The position numbers were made by a program, and so were the translations under genes. Positions 1 to 8,134 of a DNA stretch of 36,419 nt are shown here, one piece after another. Every line of letters begins with the position of its first letter. Within the stretch, counting starts at the first letter, position 1. The stretch comes from an uncultured Brevundimonas sp. GTDB taxonomy: Bacteria > Pseudomonadota > Alphaproteobacteria > Caulobacterales > Caulobacteraceae. The stretch is from contig NZ_CAMZFB010000029.1 in assembly GCF_947305955.1 (NCBI RefSeq), positions 1 to 36,419 on the forward strand, read 5' to 3'. The notes under the pieces are model-generated. The model made no database searches, was not told the origin of the DNA, and saw nothing but the letters and a program-made list of their open reading frames with translations.

Positions 1-351
1 ATGCTCGGCGTGAGTTCCGGTATGCCCCGGTGCCAGTTCCGCATCGGGCGGAAGCGGGATGAACTCTTTCGCCCCTGCACGGATGGCGTCTGCGGCCTCG
101 CGGGCGTCGGCATCGACACCGCAGGCCACGACGGGAACGTGGATGCGCTCGGCCTCGTTGGCCGCGATCAGCCCTGCAATATCGATGCGGTAATCGACCA
201 TCAACAGGTCGGCACCCTGCCCGCGACGCAGTTGCTCGGTCGCTTGATCTGCGCGCTCGACATGGCTGACCTTGGCCCCGTGGGTCATGGCCATCTTCAC
301 GGCCGTTGCCAGCTGACCGCTCAGGCGGCCCACAACCAGAAGACGCATCAT
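1..351 (-). CDS. flbD: FlbD flagellar transcriptional regulator, N-terminal part (cut by window edge)
   Basis: This is the open 5' end of a gene that runs off the left edge; 117 codons are visible and no stop is reached. The protein begins MMRLLVVGRLSGQLATAVKM and contains GADLLMVDYRIDIAGLIAANEAE-type sequence followed by VPVVACGVDAD and GAKEFIPLPPDAEL. This is the degenerate receiver domain of Caulobacter FlbD, a sigma-54 activator that turns on late flagellar genes and represses the fliF operon. The AAA+ and DNA-binding domains would lie outside the window. There are two adjacent ATG codons (351 and 348). The gene follows fliN by 34 bp, the usual Caulobacter order. The last ~11 codons after PPDAEL (positions 1-33) do not resemble the family as I remember it, which may be divergence or a contig-end artefact. 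Confidence 0.85.
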   Translation of the reverse strand, partial: MMRLLVVGRLSGQLATAVKMAMTHGAKVSHVERADQATEQLRRGQGADLLMVDYRIDIAGLIAANEAERIHVPVVACGVDADAREAADAIRAGAKEFIPLPPDAELAPGHTGTHAEH

Positions 352-385
352 CGGGCTCCTTTAATCCTTCCTACGCGGTCGCCGC

Positions 386-718
386 TCAGGCGCCCTTGTC
401 GTCGGTCTTGATGATTTCCGTCATGGTCACGCCCAGACGGTCCTCGACCAACACCACCTCGCCGCGCGCGACGAGACGGTTGTTCACGAAGATATCGATG
501 GCCTCACCGACCTTGCGGTCCAGTTCCAGCACCGATCCCTTGTTCAGTTTCAGCAGTTGCGACACCGACATATTGGCCTTGCCCAGCACGGCCGAGATGT
601 TCACCGGAACATCGAAAACCGTGGCCAGGTCGGCGGCGGATTTCTCGCCAACGTCATCGGGCATAGCGAGCGCGGTGGAGTCGCCGAACTCTTCCAGAGG
701 CAGGTCATCAGTAGCCAT
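386..718 (-). CDS. fliN: Flagellar motor switch protein FliN
   Basis: A 110-residue protein with an acidic N-terminal tail and a C-terminal SpoA (surface presentation of antigens) domain from about residue 30. Family features are VFDVPVNISAVLGKANMSV, LLKLNKGSVLELDRKVGEAIDIFVN and LVARGEVVLVEDRLGVTMTEI. FliN forms the base of the flagellar C ring with FliM and FliG, and also docks the export ATPase regulator FliH. The length is normal for alphaproteobacterial FliN. Its ATG at 718 overlaps the TGA of the upstream fliH-like gene by one base (TGATG), which suggests translational coupling. It lies in the fliF-fliG-fliH-fliN-flbD operon. Confidence 0.95.
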   Translation of the reverse strand: MATDDLPLEEFGDSTALAMPDDVGEKSAADLATVFDVPVNISAVLGKANMSVSQLLKLNKGSVLELDRKVGEAIDIFVNNRLVARGEVVLVEDRLGVTMTEIIKTDDKGA

Positions 719-1371
719 CAGAAGGCACTCCCGTCAGAGATCGTGGGGGATGGATTATCGCCCGACAGCGCAGCAGCGATCTTCTGGCGCAGGCGGGTTT
801 CGACTTCGAACGGATCGAACGCAGCGCGCCCGTCTGTCCATTCCAATACAAAGGCGGCATCGTGGATGGCTTCCTCGCGGAAGGCGACGATGCCGGTAAA
901 TCCGGACTGCTGGCATATCTGCTCGATCTGCTGGCGGGCCTCGGCATCCAGTCCATGGGCGCGGACCAGAAGGCGCGGCGAGGCATCGATTTCCTCAGCC
1001 AGTTGCTCGATGGCGCTTTCCAGCGGGCGGCGCGGGTAAAGCTCCATCGCGGACGAGGCCAGCACCTGCGCACAGGTCAGGCTCAGCTCAGCCGACTGCT
1101 GGCGGTGCTGCTCGATGGCGACGTCCACGCGCCCTGCCGCATCGGCGACCGACTGGGCGATCACAGCCAGAGCGTTGGCTCGAAGGGACTCAGCCTCGTT
1201 GAGCGCCTGTTGACGACCTTCCAGACGGGCCTGCGCGATCAGGGCCTCGACCTCGTCGGGCGAATAGCTGCGCTTGGGCGGCTGCCATTGCGAGCGTTCG
1301 ACCACGCGGCCTTCGGCATCGAATTCGGTGTCGAAGATGAACGGTCTGGCGTTGGTCAGGTTTGCGCTCAT
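718..1371 (-). CDS. fliH: FliH-like flagellar export protein (FlbE)
   Basis: A 217-residue protein in the position of Caulobacter flbE, the FliH homologue, between fliG and fliN. FliH regulates the flagellar export ATPase FliI and tethers it to the C ring through FliN. The N-terminal ~35 residues are low in conservation. They are followed by an Ala/Gln/Glu-rich helical stretch (about residues 40-100) typical of the FliH coiled coil, then a C-terminal globular part with RPLESAIEQLAEEIDAS and the acidic FEVETRLRQKIAAAL segment. Sequence similarity in FliH is weak, so the call rests largely on operon position plus helical composition. The start overlaps the fliG stop by one base (TGATG) and the stop overlaps fliN in the same way. 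Confidence 0.85.
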   Translation of the reverse strand: MSANLTNARPFIFDTEFDAEGRVVERSQWQPPKRSYSPDEVEALIAQARLEGRQQALNEAESLRANALAVIAQSVADAAGRVDVAIEQHRQQSAELSLTCAQVLASSAMELYPRRPLESAIEQLAEEIDASPRLLVRAHGLDAEARQQIEQICQQSGFTGIVAFREEAIHDAAFVLEWTDGRAAFDPFEVETRLRQKIAAALSGDNPSPTISDGSAF

Positions 1372-2405
1372 CAGTAGATCAACTCGTCATCGCCGCCCTG
1401 ACCGGCGAGCATGATCTCGCCGCGCGCGGCCAGATCCTTGGCGACCTGCACCATGGCCATCTGGGCGGCATCGACGTCCTTGAGACGCACGGGGCCCATC
1501 GACTCCATGTCCTCGCGCATGATCTTGGACGCGCGCTCGGACATGTTGGAGAAGAACATCTCGCGCAGGGAATCCGACGCGCCCTTGAGGGCCAGCGCCA
1601 GCTGATCCTTCTCGACCGCACGCAGCAGGGTTTGCACGCCGCCCGGATCGAGCTTGGACAGGTCCTCGAACACGAACATCAGGGCGCGGATACGCTCGGC
1701 GGCATCGCGGTTGCGCTCTTCCAGCGCACCGATGAAGCGGGCCTCGGTCTGACGGTCGAAGCTGTTGAAGATTTCAGCCATCAGTTCGTGGCTGTCGCGC
1801 TTGGACGTGCGGGCGAGGTTCGACATGAACTCGGTGCGCAGGGTCTGCTCGATCTTGTCGAGGATGTCGCGCTGTACCGGCTCCATCCGCAGCATGCGCT
1901 GCACGCATTCCAGCGCGAAGTCTTCCGGCAGGGCCGTCAACACCCGCGAGGCATGTTCCGGCTTCACCTTGGACAGCACCACGGCGACGGTCTGGGGGTA
2001 TTCGTTCTTGAGGTAGTTCGCCAGAACCGCCTCGTTCACATTGCCCAGCTTGTCCCACATGGTGCGGCCCGCAGGACCACGGATTTCCTCCATGAGGGCA
2101 TCCACGCGGTCCGGCGGCATGAAGGACGCCAGCAGGCGCTGGGTCTGTTCATACGAACCCATCAGGGCACCGTTGCCGCCCAGCCCCGAGACGAACTCGA
2201 CAAGGATTTCCTCAACGACCGCCGCCGTCACCGTGCCAAGGCCCGCCATGGCCTGCGACACTTCCTTGATCTCGTCCTCTTCCAGACGTTCCCACAGGGC
2301 GGTGTGCTCTTCGCCCAGCGACAGCAGGACGACCGCAGCCTTTTCAGGTCCGGTCAGCTTGCGGCTGTCCTCGACAGCGGGGGCTTTGGAGATCAGGCGC
2401 GCCAT
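1371..2405 (-). CDS. fliG: Flagellar motor switch protein FliG
   Basis: A 344-residue protein with the FliG N-domain ([20 protein letters not shown], residues ~16-35), the middle domain with the EHPQT-type motif written here as [13 protein letters not shown], and the C-terminal torque domain with charged helix residues ([35 protein letters not shown]). FliG couples the MS ring (FliF) to the C ring and contacts the MotA stator to generate torque. Length is typical (about 330-345). Translation appears coupled to fliF through a TGATG overlap at 2405. Confidence 0.97.
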   Translation of the reverse strand: MARLISKAPAVEDSRKLTGPEKAAVVLLSLGEEHTALWERLEEDEIKEVSQAMAGLGTVTAAVVEEILVEFVSGLGGNGALMGSYEQTQRLLASFMPPDRVDALMEEIRGPAGRTMWDKLGNVNEAVLANYLKNEYPQTVAVVLSKVKPEHASRVLTALPEDFALECVQRMLRMEPVQRDILDKIEQTLRTEFMSNLARTSKRDSHELMAEIFNSFDRQTEARFIGALEERNRDAAERIRALMFVFEDLSKLDPGGVQTLLRAVEKDQLALALKGASDSLREMFFSNMSERASKIMREDMESMGPVRLKDVDAAQMAMVQVAKDLAARGEIMLAGQGGDDELIY

Positions 2406-4051
2406 CAGGCTTCATTCATCCACGCGCGAAGGATCGCGGTGGATTCCTCGGGATGGGACTCTACGAAATCGGCGACCTTCTTGATGGACGAGGCCTTCAC
2501 CTGACCTTCGATGCGAGCGATATCGATGCGTTGCTCGACCTCGGTCGGCCCCGGCAGCATGGCCGGGTTGGCACCGGCAGGCAGGGGACCGCCGACCAGT
2601 TGCTCGTCCACCGGCGTCACGCCATCCGCCAACACCATGCCCTTGCCGGTCTTGTCATTGCTGGTTTTCAGCAGCGGGCGCAGGACAAAGAAGATCAGCA
2701 GCAGGGCGGTCACAGCCAGCACGGCCAGTTCAATGCCGCGCATGATGTCATTCTTGTCGAACGACATGGACGACAGCAGGCCGCCGCCCTCGCCGCCATC
2801 GGCACCATTGCCCTCGGCGTCGCGGTTGAAGCGGACGTTGATGACTTCGATCTTGTCACCGCGCTCGGCGTCGATACCGACAGCAGCGGCGACCAGCGCC
2901 TTGATCTGTTCCACTTCCTCGGCGGTGCGCGGTGCATAGGTGGGCGCGCCCTTGCCATCGGCGGCAGGCGTATATTTGCCGTCCACAGCCACCGACACCG
3001 ACAGGCGCTTCACTTCGCCCGGTTCGCGGACCGTGGTCGTGGTAGTGTTGGAAATCTCGTAGTTGATGGTTTCCGAGTTCTCGGCCGAGGTCGAGGCGTT
3101 GTCGGCCTGCGCCGGATCCTCGCCACCCGGGATATTGTTCGTGGCCGTCACCCCGCCCAGCGGCACGCCGGTGGTATCGCGCGAGTTGGAGCCATTGGTC
3201 GAGGTCGAGCGGACGACCTGACCATCGGGGTCGAACTTCTGTTCCTGAGTGGTCGCACGGGTGTGGTCGATGTCAGCGGTCACCTGAACGCGGGCCGCGC
3301 CAGCGCCGACAACACCTTCGACGATGTCCTTGATGCGAGCCTGCATCTGGGCCTCGGTCGTAGCCTTGGCCTGTTCGGCGGTGGCCGAGGTAAAGCCCTG
3401 GTCTTCCGAACCTGCCGCCAGCGTACGGTTGGCCTGATCGGTCACGGTGACCTTGTCCGGCTTCAGGTTCGGCACCGAGGACGCCACCACATTGCGGATG
3501 GCACGGATCTGGTCCGGCGTCAGGTCGCGACCCGACAGGCCGACAACCACCGCAGCAGTCGGATCAATGGCCGCAGCCTGAAACATCTCGCGGCGCGGCA
3601 TGGTGATGTGGACGCGGGCCGAGTTGATGCCGCGCATCGACATGATGGTGCGGGCCAGCTCGCCCTGCAGGGCACGCTGTTCGTTCAGGTTCTGCTGGAA
3701 CTCGGTTTGGCCCAGCACCGACTGGTTGTCGAAAATCTCGTAGCCGACCGAGCCAGAGGTCACCAACCCCTGCCCTGCCAGCATCAGACGGGCCGTGCCT
3801 ACGTCATCGCGGCTGACGAAGATGGTCGAACCGTCGCCCTTGGCGGAATATTTGATGCCTGCGGTGTCCAACGCCGCCGTGATTTCCGATGCCTCGCGCA
3901 GATCGAGGTTGGAATAGAGCAGAGCGTCGGGAGCCTGCCCCACGCGCAGCATGATGGCGACCAGCACAGCAGCCACACCGGCGGAAACGCCCAGCACGGC
4001 GGCCAAGCGACCGATCCCGAACTTCTGAATTGCCGCCGTAAAGCCGCCCAC
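2405..4051 (-). CDS. fliF: Flagellar MS-ring protein FliF
   Basis: A 548-residue protein with an N-terminal membrane segment (about residues 15-35, [20 protein letters not shown]), a YscJ/FliF ring-building domain ([41 protein letters not shown]), a long Thr/Ser/Asn-rich periplasmic insertion and a second membrane segment near the C terminus ([19 protein letters not shown]). The cytoplasmic tail ([39 protein letters not shown]) binds FliG. FliF polymerises into the MS ring, the first structure of basal-body assembly. It is the first gene of the operon. In Caulobacter this promoter is cell-cycle controlled by CtrA and repressed by FlbD; the 176-bp upstream region here is described separately. 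Confidence 0.97.
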   Translation of the reverse strand: MGGFTAAIQKFGIGRLAAVLGVSAGVAAVLVAIMLRVGQAPDALLYSNLDLREASEITAALDTAGIKYSAKGDGSTIFVSRDDVGTARLMLAGQGLVTSGSVGYEIFDNQSVLGQTEFQQNLNEQRALQGELARTIMSMRGINSARVHITMPRREMFQAAAIDPTAAVVVGLSGRDLTPDQIRAIRNVVASSVPNLKPDKVTVTDQANRTLAAGSEDQGFTSATAEQAKATTEAQMQARIKDIVEGVVGAGAARVQVTADIDHTRATTQEQKFDPDGQVVRSTSTNGSNSRDTTGVPLGGVTATNNIPGGEDPAQADNASTSAENSETINYEISNTTTTTVREPGEVKRLSVSVAVDGKYTPAADGKGAPTYAPRTAEEVEQIKALVAAAVGIDAERGDKIEVINVRFNRDAEGNGADGGEGGGLLSSMSFDKNDIMRGIELAVLAVTALLLIFFVLRPLLKTSNDKTGKGMVLADGVTPVDEQLVGGPLPAGANPAMLPGPTEVEQRIDIARIEGQVKASSIKKVADFVESHPEESTAILRAWMNEA

Positions 4052-4129
4052 GCGCCCCGCCCATAAGACACATTCAGAGCCTTACTGCTCCGCTAGGCAG
4101 AAAGTGCCGCGTGTTTGGTAAACGCCGCG

Positions 4130-4143
4130 TTAAGAGGAGTTAA
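4130..4143 (-). promoter_or_regulatory. CtrA-like paired TTAA half-sites upstream of fliF
   Basis: Two TTAA elements at 4130-4133 and 4140-4143 read on the minus strand as TTAACTCCTCTTAAC, about 80 bp before the fliF start. The established Caulobacter CtrA consensus is TTAA-N7-TTAAC; here the spacer is six bases, so the match is imperfect. The fliF operon is a known CtrA target in Caulobacter, which makes the position plausible. It could be chance. Confidence 0.4.
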
Positions 4144-4173
4144 GAAGCGTGACAGAAACGTCGATTTTCGAAT

Positions 4174-4201
4174 CGAAAAGGGCGACCGTTTCCGGCCGCC
4201 C
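4174..4201 (-). terminator. Rho-independent terminator of the leucine dehydrogenase-like gene
   Basis: Inverted repeat 4180-4188 / 4193-4201 (GGGCGACCG / CGGCCGCCC, one mismatch, four-base loop), followed on the minus strand by TTTT at 4179-4176. It lies 27 bp past the stop of the gene ending at 4228 and separates it from fliF. Confidence 0.7.
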
Positions 4202-4227
4202 TTCGCAATGGCTCTCGCTGTGGGGCC

Positions 4228-5316
4228 TTAGGCCTTGAGCGACGCGGCCTTTTTCTCGGCGGCCGCCTTGATGCGCTCTTCAGCGATGGCGTCGGCGATC
4301 TGATAGGTCGGCTTGCCTTCACGTTCGGCACGCTCAAGGATTTCCTCGAACGTCTCGATCAGGCGCGACAGCTTGGACTCGACCCATGCCGGATCAAAGG
4401 CCGTGCCGTTCTGGCGGGCGTTCATTTCCGCCGCCACATTGATGATGCCGCCACCGTTCACGACATAGTCGGGCGAATACAGCACACCGCGACGGTGCAG
4501 CTCGTCACCGATATCCGGCGTGGCCAGCTGGTTGTTGGCGGCACCGCAGATGGCCTTGACCTTGAGCTGATCGATCGTGGTCGGGTTCAGCGTCGCACCA
4601 AGCGCGCACGGGGCATAGATGTCGGCTTCGACGCCATAGATTTCGTCAGGCGAAACGATGGTCGCGCCGGTCTTTTCGGCGACAGCCTTCAGATTGTCCT
4701 GATTGACATCGGTGATGATCAGCTTGGCACCGGCCGCATGCAGCTTCTCGCACAGATAGGCCCCGACGTGGCCCACGCCCTGAACGGCAACGGTCAGGCC
4801 GCTCATATCGTCCTGTTTGAACAGGCGGCGGGCCACGACCAAGTTCGAGCGGAACACGCCCTCGGCGGTCACGGGGCTGGGGTCACCCGAGGCTTCGGGA
4901 CCATCCTTCAGGCCCAGCACATAGGGCGTCACCTTGCGGGCTTCGGCGATATCCTCGACCGAGGTGCCGACGTCCTCGGCGGCGAAATAGTTGCCGCCCA
5001 GACCGTTCAGGAAGCGGCCAAAGGCCTGAAACAGTTCGGGGGACTTCTGGGTGCGGCTGTCGCCGATAATGACCGACTTGCCGCCGCCCATCTCCAGATC
5101 GGCGATGGCGTTCTTATAGCTCATGCCCTTGGACAGACGCAGCACGTCCTCCAAAGCTTCGGCGGCGCTGGCATAGTTCCACATGCGGGTCCCGCCGACC
5201 GCCGGACCACGCGCAGTAGAGTGGACAGCCACGATAGCTTTCAGACCAGTTTTTTCATCGTGGAAGGCGTGAACGCCCTCATGATGCGCAAAGCTGGGAG
5301 AATCAAAAAGGGTCAT
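4228..5316 (-). CDS. Leu/Glu/Phe/Val dehydrogenase family enzyme, probably leucine dehydrogenase
   Basis: A 362-residue amino-acid dehydrogenase (branched-chain amino acid + NAD+ + water to 2-oxo acid + ammonia + NADH). The N-terminal dimerisation/substrate domain has the glycine-rich segment MSYKNAIADLEMGGGKSVI; Lys68 and Lys80 fall at the positions of the substrate-binding and catalytic lysines of Bacillus leucine dehydrogenase. The C-terminal Rossmann domain has VAVQGVGHVGAYL (GxGxxG) and the family segment CGAANNQLA. Length matches leucine dehydrogenase (~364). Exact preference (Leu, Val or Phe) cannot be read from sequence. The gene is monocistronic by spacing, with a terminator downstream. 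The start ATG at 5316 is preceded by AGGAAAGG about 10 bases upstream. Confidence 0.88.
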   Translation of the reverse strand: MTLFDSPSFAHHEGVHAFHDEKTGLKAIVAVHSTARGPAVGGTRMWNYASAAEALEDVLRLSKGMSYKNAIADLEMGGGKSVIIGDSRTQKSPELFQAFGRFLNGLGGNYFAAEDVGTSVEDIAEARKVTPYVLGLKDGPEASGDPSPVTAEGVFRSNLVVARRLFKQDDMSGLTVAVQGVGHVGAYLCEKLHAAGAKLIITDVNQDNLKAVAEKTGATIVSPDEIYGVEADIYAPCALGATLNPTTIDQLKVKAICGAANNQLATPDIGDELHRRGVLYSPDYVVNGGGIINVAAEMNARQNGTAFDPAWVESKLSRLIETFEEILERAEREGKPTYQIADAIAEERIKAAAEKKAASLKA

Positions 5317-5425
5317 GCCGATAAGGCCTTTCCTGGGGGTATTTTCTTATACTTCGCGCATACGCCCTAGCTTGCATGACCGCAAGTCACCGAGCGATGC
5401 AATTTCCCCTAGGTAAAGAACGCGA

Positions 5426-6469
5426 TCAGGGTCGTTCTATGGCAGGACGCACCGCAGAGGCTCCAGACGGTAGCGGCTGATCGTCCATCCACGCCACAAC
5501 ATCTGCGAAAACCGTCTCTGCGGCCAGGTCGCGGTTCAGCAGGTGCCAGCCTTGCGGATAATAGGCTGTCGTCAGGTTGGCATTGCCCTCGGCCCGATCC
5601 AGCGCCAGCCGCATCGGCTCCTTGGTAATGATCTGGTCGGTCGCGCCATAGGCCAGCAGGGTCGGCACCCTCACCTGTCGCAACCCGAGGCTTGCCTCTT
5701 CCATCAAGTCCACCAGACCGTGCAGGGCATCGAACCGCGTCGAGACGATGAACCGGGGATCGCGCCCGTTCCGCAGAAGTTCGACCACATTGTCCGTCGC
5801 GCGAATACGGCGCGTGGCAAAGGACGGCGGCTCTGCGGTGCGCCCGCCCGCAAACCTTGCCGCGCCCCACAGGGCCACGCGGTTAAAGGTGTTCTGGCTG
5901 GACCAGCCCCAGACAGCGGGTGCCAGCAGAATCAACCGATCCGCTTGCGGCGGTCGTTGAGAGCTGAAGGCGGTGATGCCGATGGCCCCGCCCATGCTCT
6001 CGCCCGCAATGGCGATGGGCGTGTCGGGATAGCGACTGCGTACCAAGGCCGTGACGGTTCTCAGGTCCTCTCGGCTCAGTTCGGGATCAGACCAGACGCC
6101 CTTGTTCGGGGCCGCGCCAAAGCCTCGCTGGTCATAGGCCCAGACCTCTATCCCCTGCTCCGCCCACCATGGTCCCGCCAGACGGAACGAGGCCGAATGG
6201 TCGTTGAAACCGTGCAAGGCGATAATGACGGCCCGCGGCTGGCCCACAGGGGACCACCGCCGATAGGGCAAGGCCGCCCCGTCCTGAACGATGAAGGTGC
6301 CAAGGTTATAACCGCCTTCGCGGATGGACGGTCCGCTAAAGCCCACAGGGACCGGCTGGGCCTGCTGCATGGCCGGAGCACAGGCAGCGAGCGATGCGAG
6401 TACCGCCACAAGGGCCAAGGGGCGGTTGAGCGAACGGGTCAGCATCATGGGCTTACTGTACCGCTTCAT
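5426..6469 (-). CDS. Alpha/beta hydrolase lipoprotein (monoacylglycerol-lipase-like)
   Basis: A 347-residue serine hydrolase. The start at 6469 is chosen because its ATG overlaps the TGA of the upstream glycosylase gene (ATGA) and gives a lipoprotein signal peptide with lipobox SLAAC (Cys30); the longer frame to 6727 lies wholly inside the upstream gene. The hydrolase fold shows the oxyanion-hole motif LHGFNDHS, the YDQRGFG strand, the nucleophile elbow GESMG (Ser158), an acid in YGATDQII and the catalytic His in QGWHLL. This arrangement matches the Hydrolase_4/monoacylglycerol lipase group, so the substrate may be a lipid ester at the outer membrane or periplasm, though that is inference. 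It is last in a three-gene unit with the UDG and DUF3253 genes. Confidence 0.85.
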   Translation of the reverse strand: MKRYSKPMMLTRSLNRPLALVAVLASLAACAPAMQQAQPVPVGFSGPSIREGGYNLGTFIVQDGAALPYRRWSPVGQPRAVIIALHGFNDHSASFRLAGPWWAEQGIEVWAYDQRGFGAAPNKGVWSDPELSREDLRTVTALVRSRYPDTPIAIAGESMGGAIGITAFSSQRPPQADRLILLAPAVWGWSSQNTFNRVALWGAARFAGGRTAEPPSFATRRIRATDNVVELLRNGRDPRFIVSTRFDALHGLVDLMEEASLGLRQVRVPTLLAYGATDQIITKEPMRLALDRAEGNANLTTAYYPQGWHLLNRDLAAETVFADVVAWMDDQPLPSGASAVRPAIERP

Positions 6470-7059
6470 TTCAGTATCTGCGACACGCGCGACCGCAGGT
6501 GCGGGACCACTTCGTCCTCGAACCACGGATTGCGTTTCAGCCACGCCGTATTGCGCCATGACGGGTGCGGCATGGGCAGAAGCTGCGGGCCGTATTCGCG
6601 CCACGCCCGCACTGTTTCGGTCATGTTGGATTTGGCGCGCTCGCCCAGAAACCAGTCGATGGAATAGGAGCCGACCAGAAGGATCAAGTCCATCTGCGGC
6701 AATGTCTCGAACAAGCGGTCCCGCCACAGAGCCGCACAGCGCGGCGGGGGCGGATAGTCGCCGCCCTTGGGGTTGGTGCCGGGGAAACAGAAGGCCTGCG
6801 CCGCCACGCCAATGCGGTGATCGGCATAGAAGGTATCATAGTCCACCCCCATCCATTGGCGCAGGCGGTCGCCAGAGGGGTCGGTAAAGGGCCGTCCGCT
6901 TTCATGCACGAGACGGCCCGGTGCCTGACCACAGATCAGCAACTTCGTCTCGGGAAAGACCCAGATCACCGGACGGGGCGTATGCGGCAGGTATGGCGCA
7001 CACGCCCGACAGGCGCGGATCTCGCCCAGAAGCGGGTCCAGATCAGAAGTCGTCGTCAT
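6466..7059 (-). CDS. Uracil-DNA glycosylase superfamily protein, Fe-S (family 4-like) type
   Basis: A 197-residue protein with motif A in the form ICGQAPGRLVHESGRPF (family 4/5 enzymes have GEAPG) and a C-terminal MPHPSWRN motif in place of the usual HPS/HPT loop. Four cysteines, C17-x2-C20 near the N terminus and C91 and C108 flanking FPGTNPKGGDYPPPP, are placed like the 4Fe-4S ligands of family 4 uracil-DNA glycosylases. Such enzymes remove uracil from DNA in base-excision repair. The replacement of Glu by Gln in motif A may alter activity. Its start overlaps the end of the DUF3253 gene by 17 bp and its stop overlaps the hydrolase start by four, so the three are probably co-transcribed. Confidence 0.8.
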   Translation of the reverse strand: MTTTSDLDPLLGEIRACRACAPYLPHTPRPVIWVFPETKLLICGQAPGRLVHESGRPFTDPSGDRLRQWMGVDYDTFYADHRIGVAAQAFCFPGTNPKGGDYPPPPRCAALWRDRLFETLPQMDLILLVGSYSIDWFLGERAKSNMTETVRAWREYGPQLLPMPHPSWRNTAWLKRNPWFEDEVVPHLRSRVSQILK

Positions 7060-7354
7060 CCTCGACTTCGGGCTTGGGCGGCAGCTTGGACAGGGCCAGC
7101 GCCGTCTCGTCCGCCGTCGGCAGACGCAGGCGGGTCACGCCACGGAAGTTGTCGGGGTCAACCGGCTTGCCCTTTTTGGTGATGGTCAGCTTGCCCTGAC
7201 GCATCAGGCCCAGCGCCGTGGCGCGGACCTTCGGCAGCATGCGCTGCCACTGTTCGGGCTGCAGGATCTTGGCAATTTCAGCCGGCTCGACGCTCTTGCC
7301 CTCACCCAGTTGGTTCAGGCGGTCGAAGATTGCGGATTCGATGGGATCGCTCAT
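7043..7354 (-). CDS. DUF3253 family small protein
   Basis: A 103-residue soluble protein beginning MSDPIESAIFDRLNQLGEGKS with AEIAKILQPEQWQRMLPKVRATALGLMRQGKLTITKKGKPVDP. This matches the DUF3253 family as I recall it, which has a winged-helix-like predicted fold (helices followed by a basic beta hairpin). It ends in an acidic tail (EVEDDDDF). Function is unknown. The fold and basic hairpin make nucleic-acid binding possible, and its overlap with a uracil-DNA glycosylase gene would fit, but neither is shown. It is first in the three-gene unit. Confidence 0.75.
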   Translation of the reverse strand: MSDPIESAIFDRLNQLGEGKSVEPAEIAKILQPEQWQRMLPKVRATALGLMRQGKLTITKKGKPVDPDNFRGVTRLRLPTADETALALSKLPPKPEVEDDDDF

Positions 7355-7424
7355 GGCCGCCCTTATGCGTCAGGTCCGCGCCGGAAGTAAGGCCCGACAT
7401 TGATCGGTGACGCTGGCAGATACG

Positions 7425-7448
7425 AAAAAGGCGGCCCGCAGACCGCCC
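7425..7448 (-). terminator. Rho-independent terminator of the GST gene
   Basis: Minus-strand hairpin GGCGG / CCGCC (7443-7447 / 7430-7434) with an eight-base loop, followed by TTTTT (7429-7425). It lies just after the stop of the glutathione S-transferase gene at 7454. Confidence 0.7.
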
Positions 7449-7453
7449 CTTCC

Positions 7454-8071
7454 CTATTTCAGGCCCGCCGAAGCCGCAGGCCGCGCATTGCACGCCGCCA
7501 GCCAGCGGTTCAGATGCTCATACTCTTCGGGCGGGCGATATTTGACCAGACGCCCGAAATCGACCCCGCACACGCCGACGATATCGGCCATGGAGAAACG
7601 GCCCGCCAGATATTCATTGTCGGCCAGATGGCGGTTGAGCGCCTTCATGAACTTCTCGGCGGCAGCCTTGTTATAGGCCCCGACCTCAGGAACGGGGGCC
7701 TCCAGCGCGGACAGGGCCGGATGGGTCATCCGCACGAACATCATCATCGGATTGGCCAGATAGAGCTCGGCGCGGCGAGTCCACATCTCGATGATGGCCG
7801 TCTCCTTGGGATCGACGCCCATCAGGTTCGGCTCAGGGTACACGGTTTCCAGATAGCGGGCGATGGCCACCGTTTCGGTGAAACAGGTGCCGTCATCCAG
7901 CTCCAGCGCCGGAAGGTGGCCAAGGCCGAACTTGTTACGGAACTCGGGCTGTTTGTGCTCGCCCGCCAGAAGGTTGACCTCGACAGTCTCGAGATCGTCG
8001 ATCCCCTTCTCGGCCACGAACCACGCCACACGGCGCGGATTGGGCGCCAGCTTCGTCGTATAGAGTTTCAT
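7454..8071 (-). CDS. Glutathione S-transferase family protein
   Basis: A 205-residue cytosolic GST. The N-terminal thioredoxin-like domain begins MKLYTTKLAPNPRRVAWFVAEKG and includes the cis-Pro region GHLPALELDDG and the glutathione-contacting segment FTETVAIARYLE. The all-helical C-terminal domain follows, with the N-capping-box-like FSMADIVGVCGVDF. It probably conjugates or reduces with glutathione, but the substrate cannot be predicted. It appears monocistronic, flanked by a terminator on each side. Confidence 0.9.
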   Translation of the reverse strand: MKLYTTKLAPNPRRVAWFVAEKGIDDLETVEVNLLAGEHKQPEFRNKFGLGHLPALELDDGTCFTETVAIARYLETVYPEPNLMGVDPKETAIIEMWTRRAELYLANPMMMFVRMTHPALSALEAPVPEVGAYNKAAAEKFMKALNRHLADNEYLAGRFSMADIVGVCGVDFGRLVKYRPPEEYEHLNRWLAACNARPAASAGLK

Positions 8072-8089
8072 CGTCCCGTCCCCAAAGAG

Positions 8090-8118
8090 AAGGGCCGCAT
8101 AAGCGGCCCTTAGTTTTC
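8090..8118 (-). terminator. Hairpin terminator between nupC-like and GST genes
   Basis: Perfect 9-bp inverted repeat AAGGGCCGC / GCGGCCCTT (8090-8098 / 8103-8111) with a four-base loop. It lies 24 bp past the stop of the transporter gene (8135). The T-run is better on the plus side (TTTTCTTT) than on the minus side (TTCTCTTT), so termination strength for the minus-strand transporter is uncertain. Confidence 0.6.
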
Positions 8119-8134
8119 TTTGAGAACGAAGTTA

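Noticed and set aside
2453..4066. Long plus-strand open frame (537 codons) opposite fliF
   Set aside because: Antisense shadow of a confidently identified gene, with no domain and an unusual His/Gly/Arg-rich composition.
5371..5386. Inverted repeat CTTGC / GCAAG upstream of the leucine dehydrogenase-like gene
   Set aside because: Only five bases per arm, with no neighbouring regulator to support an operator.
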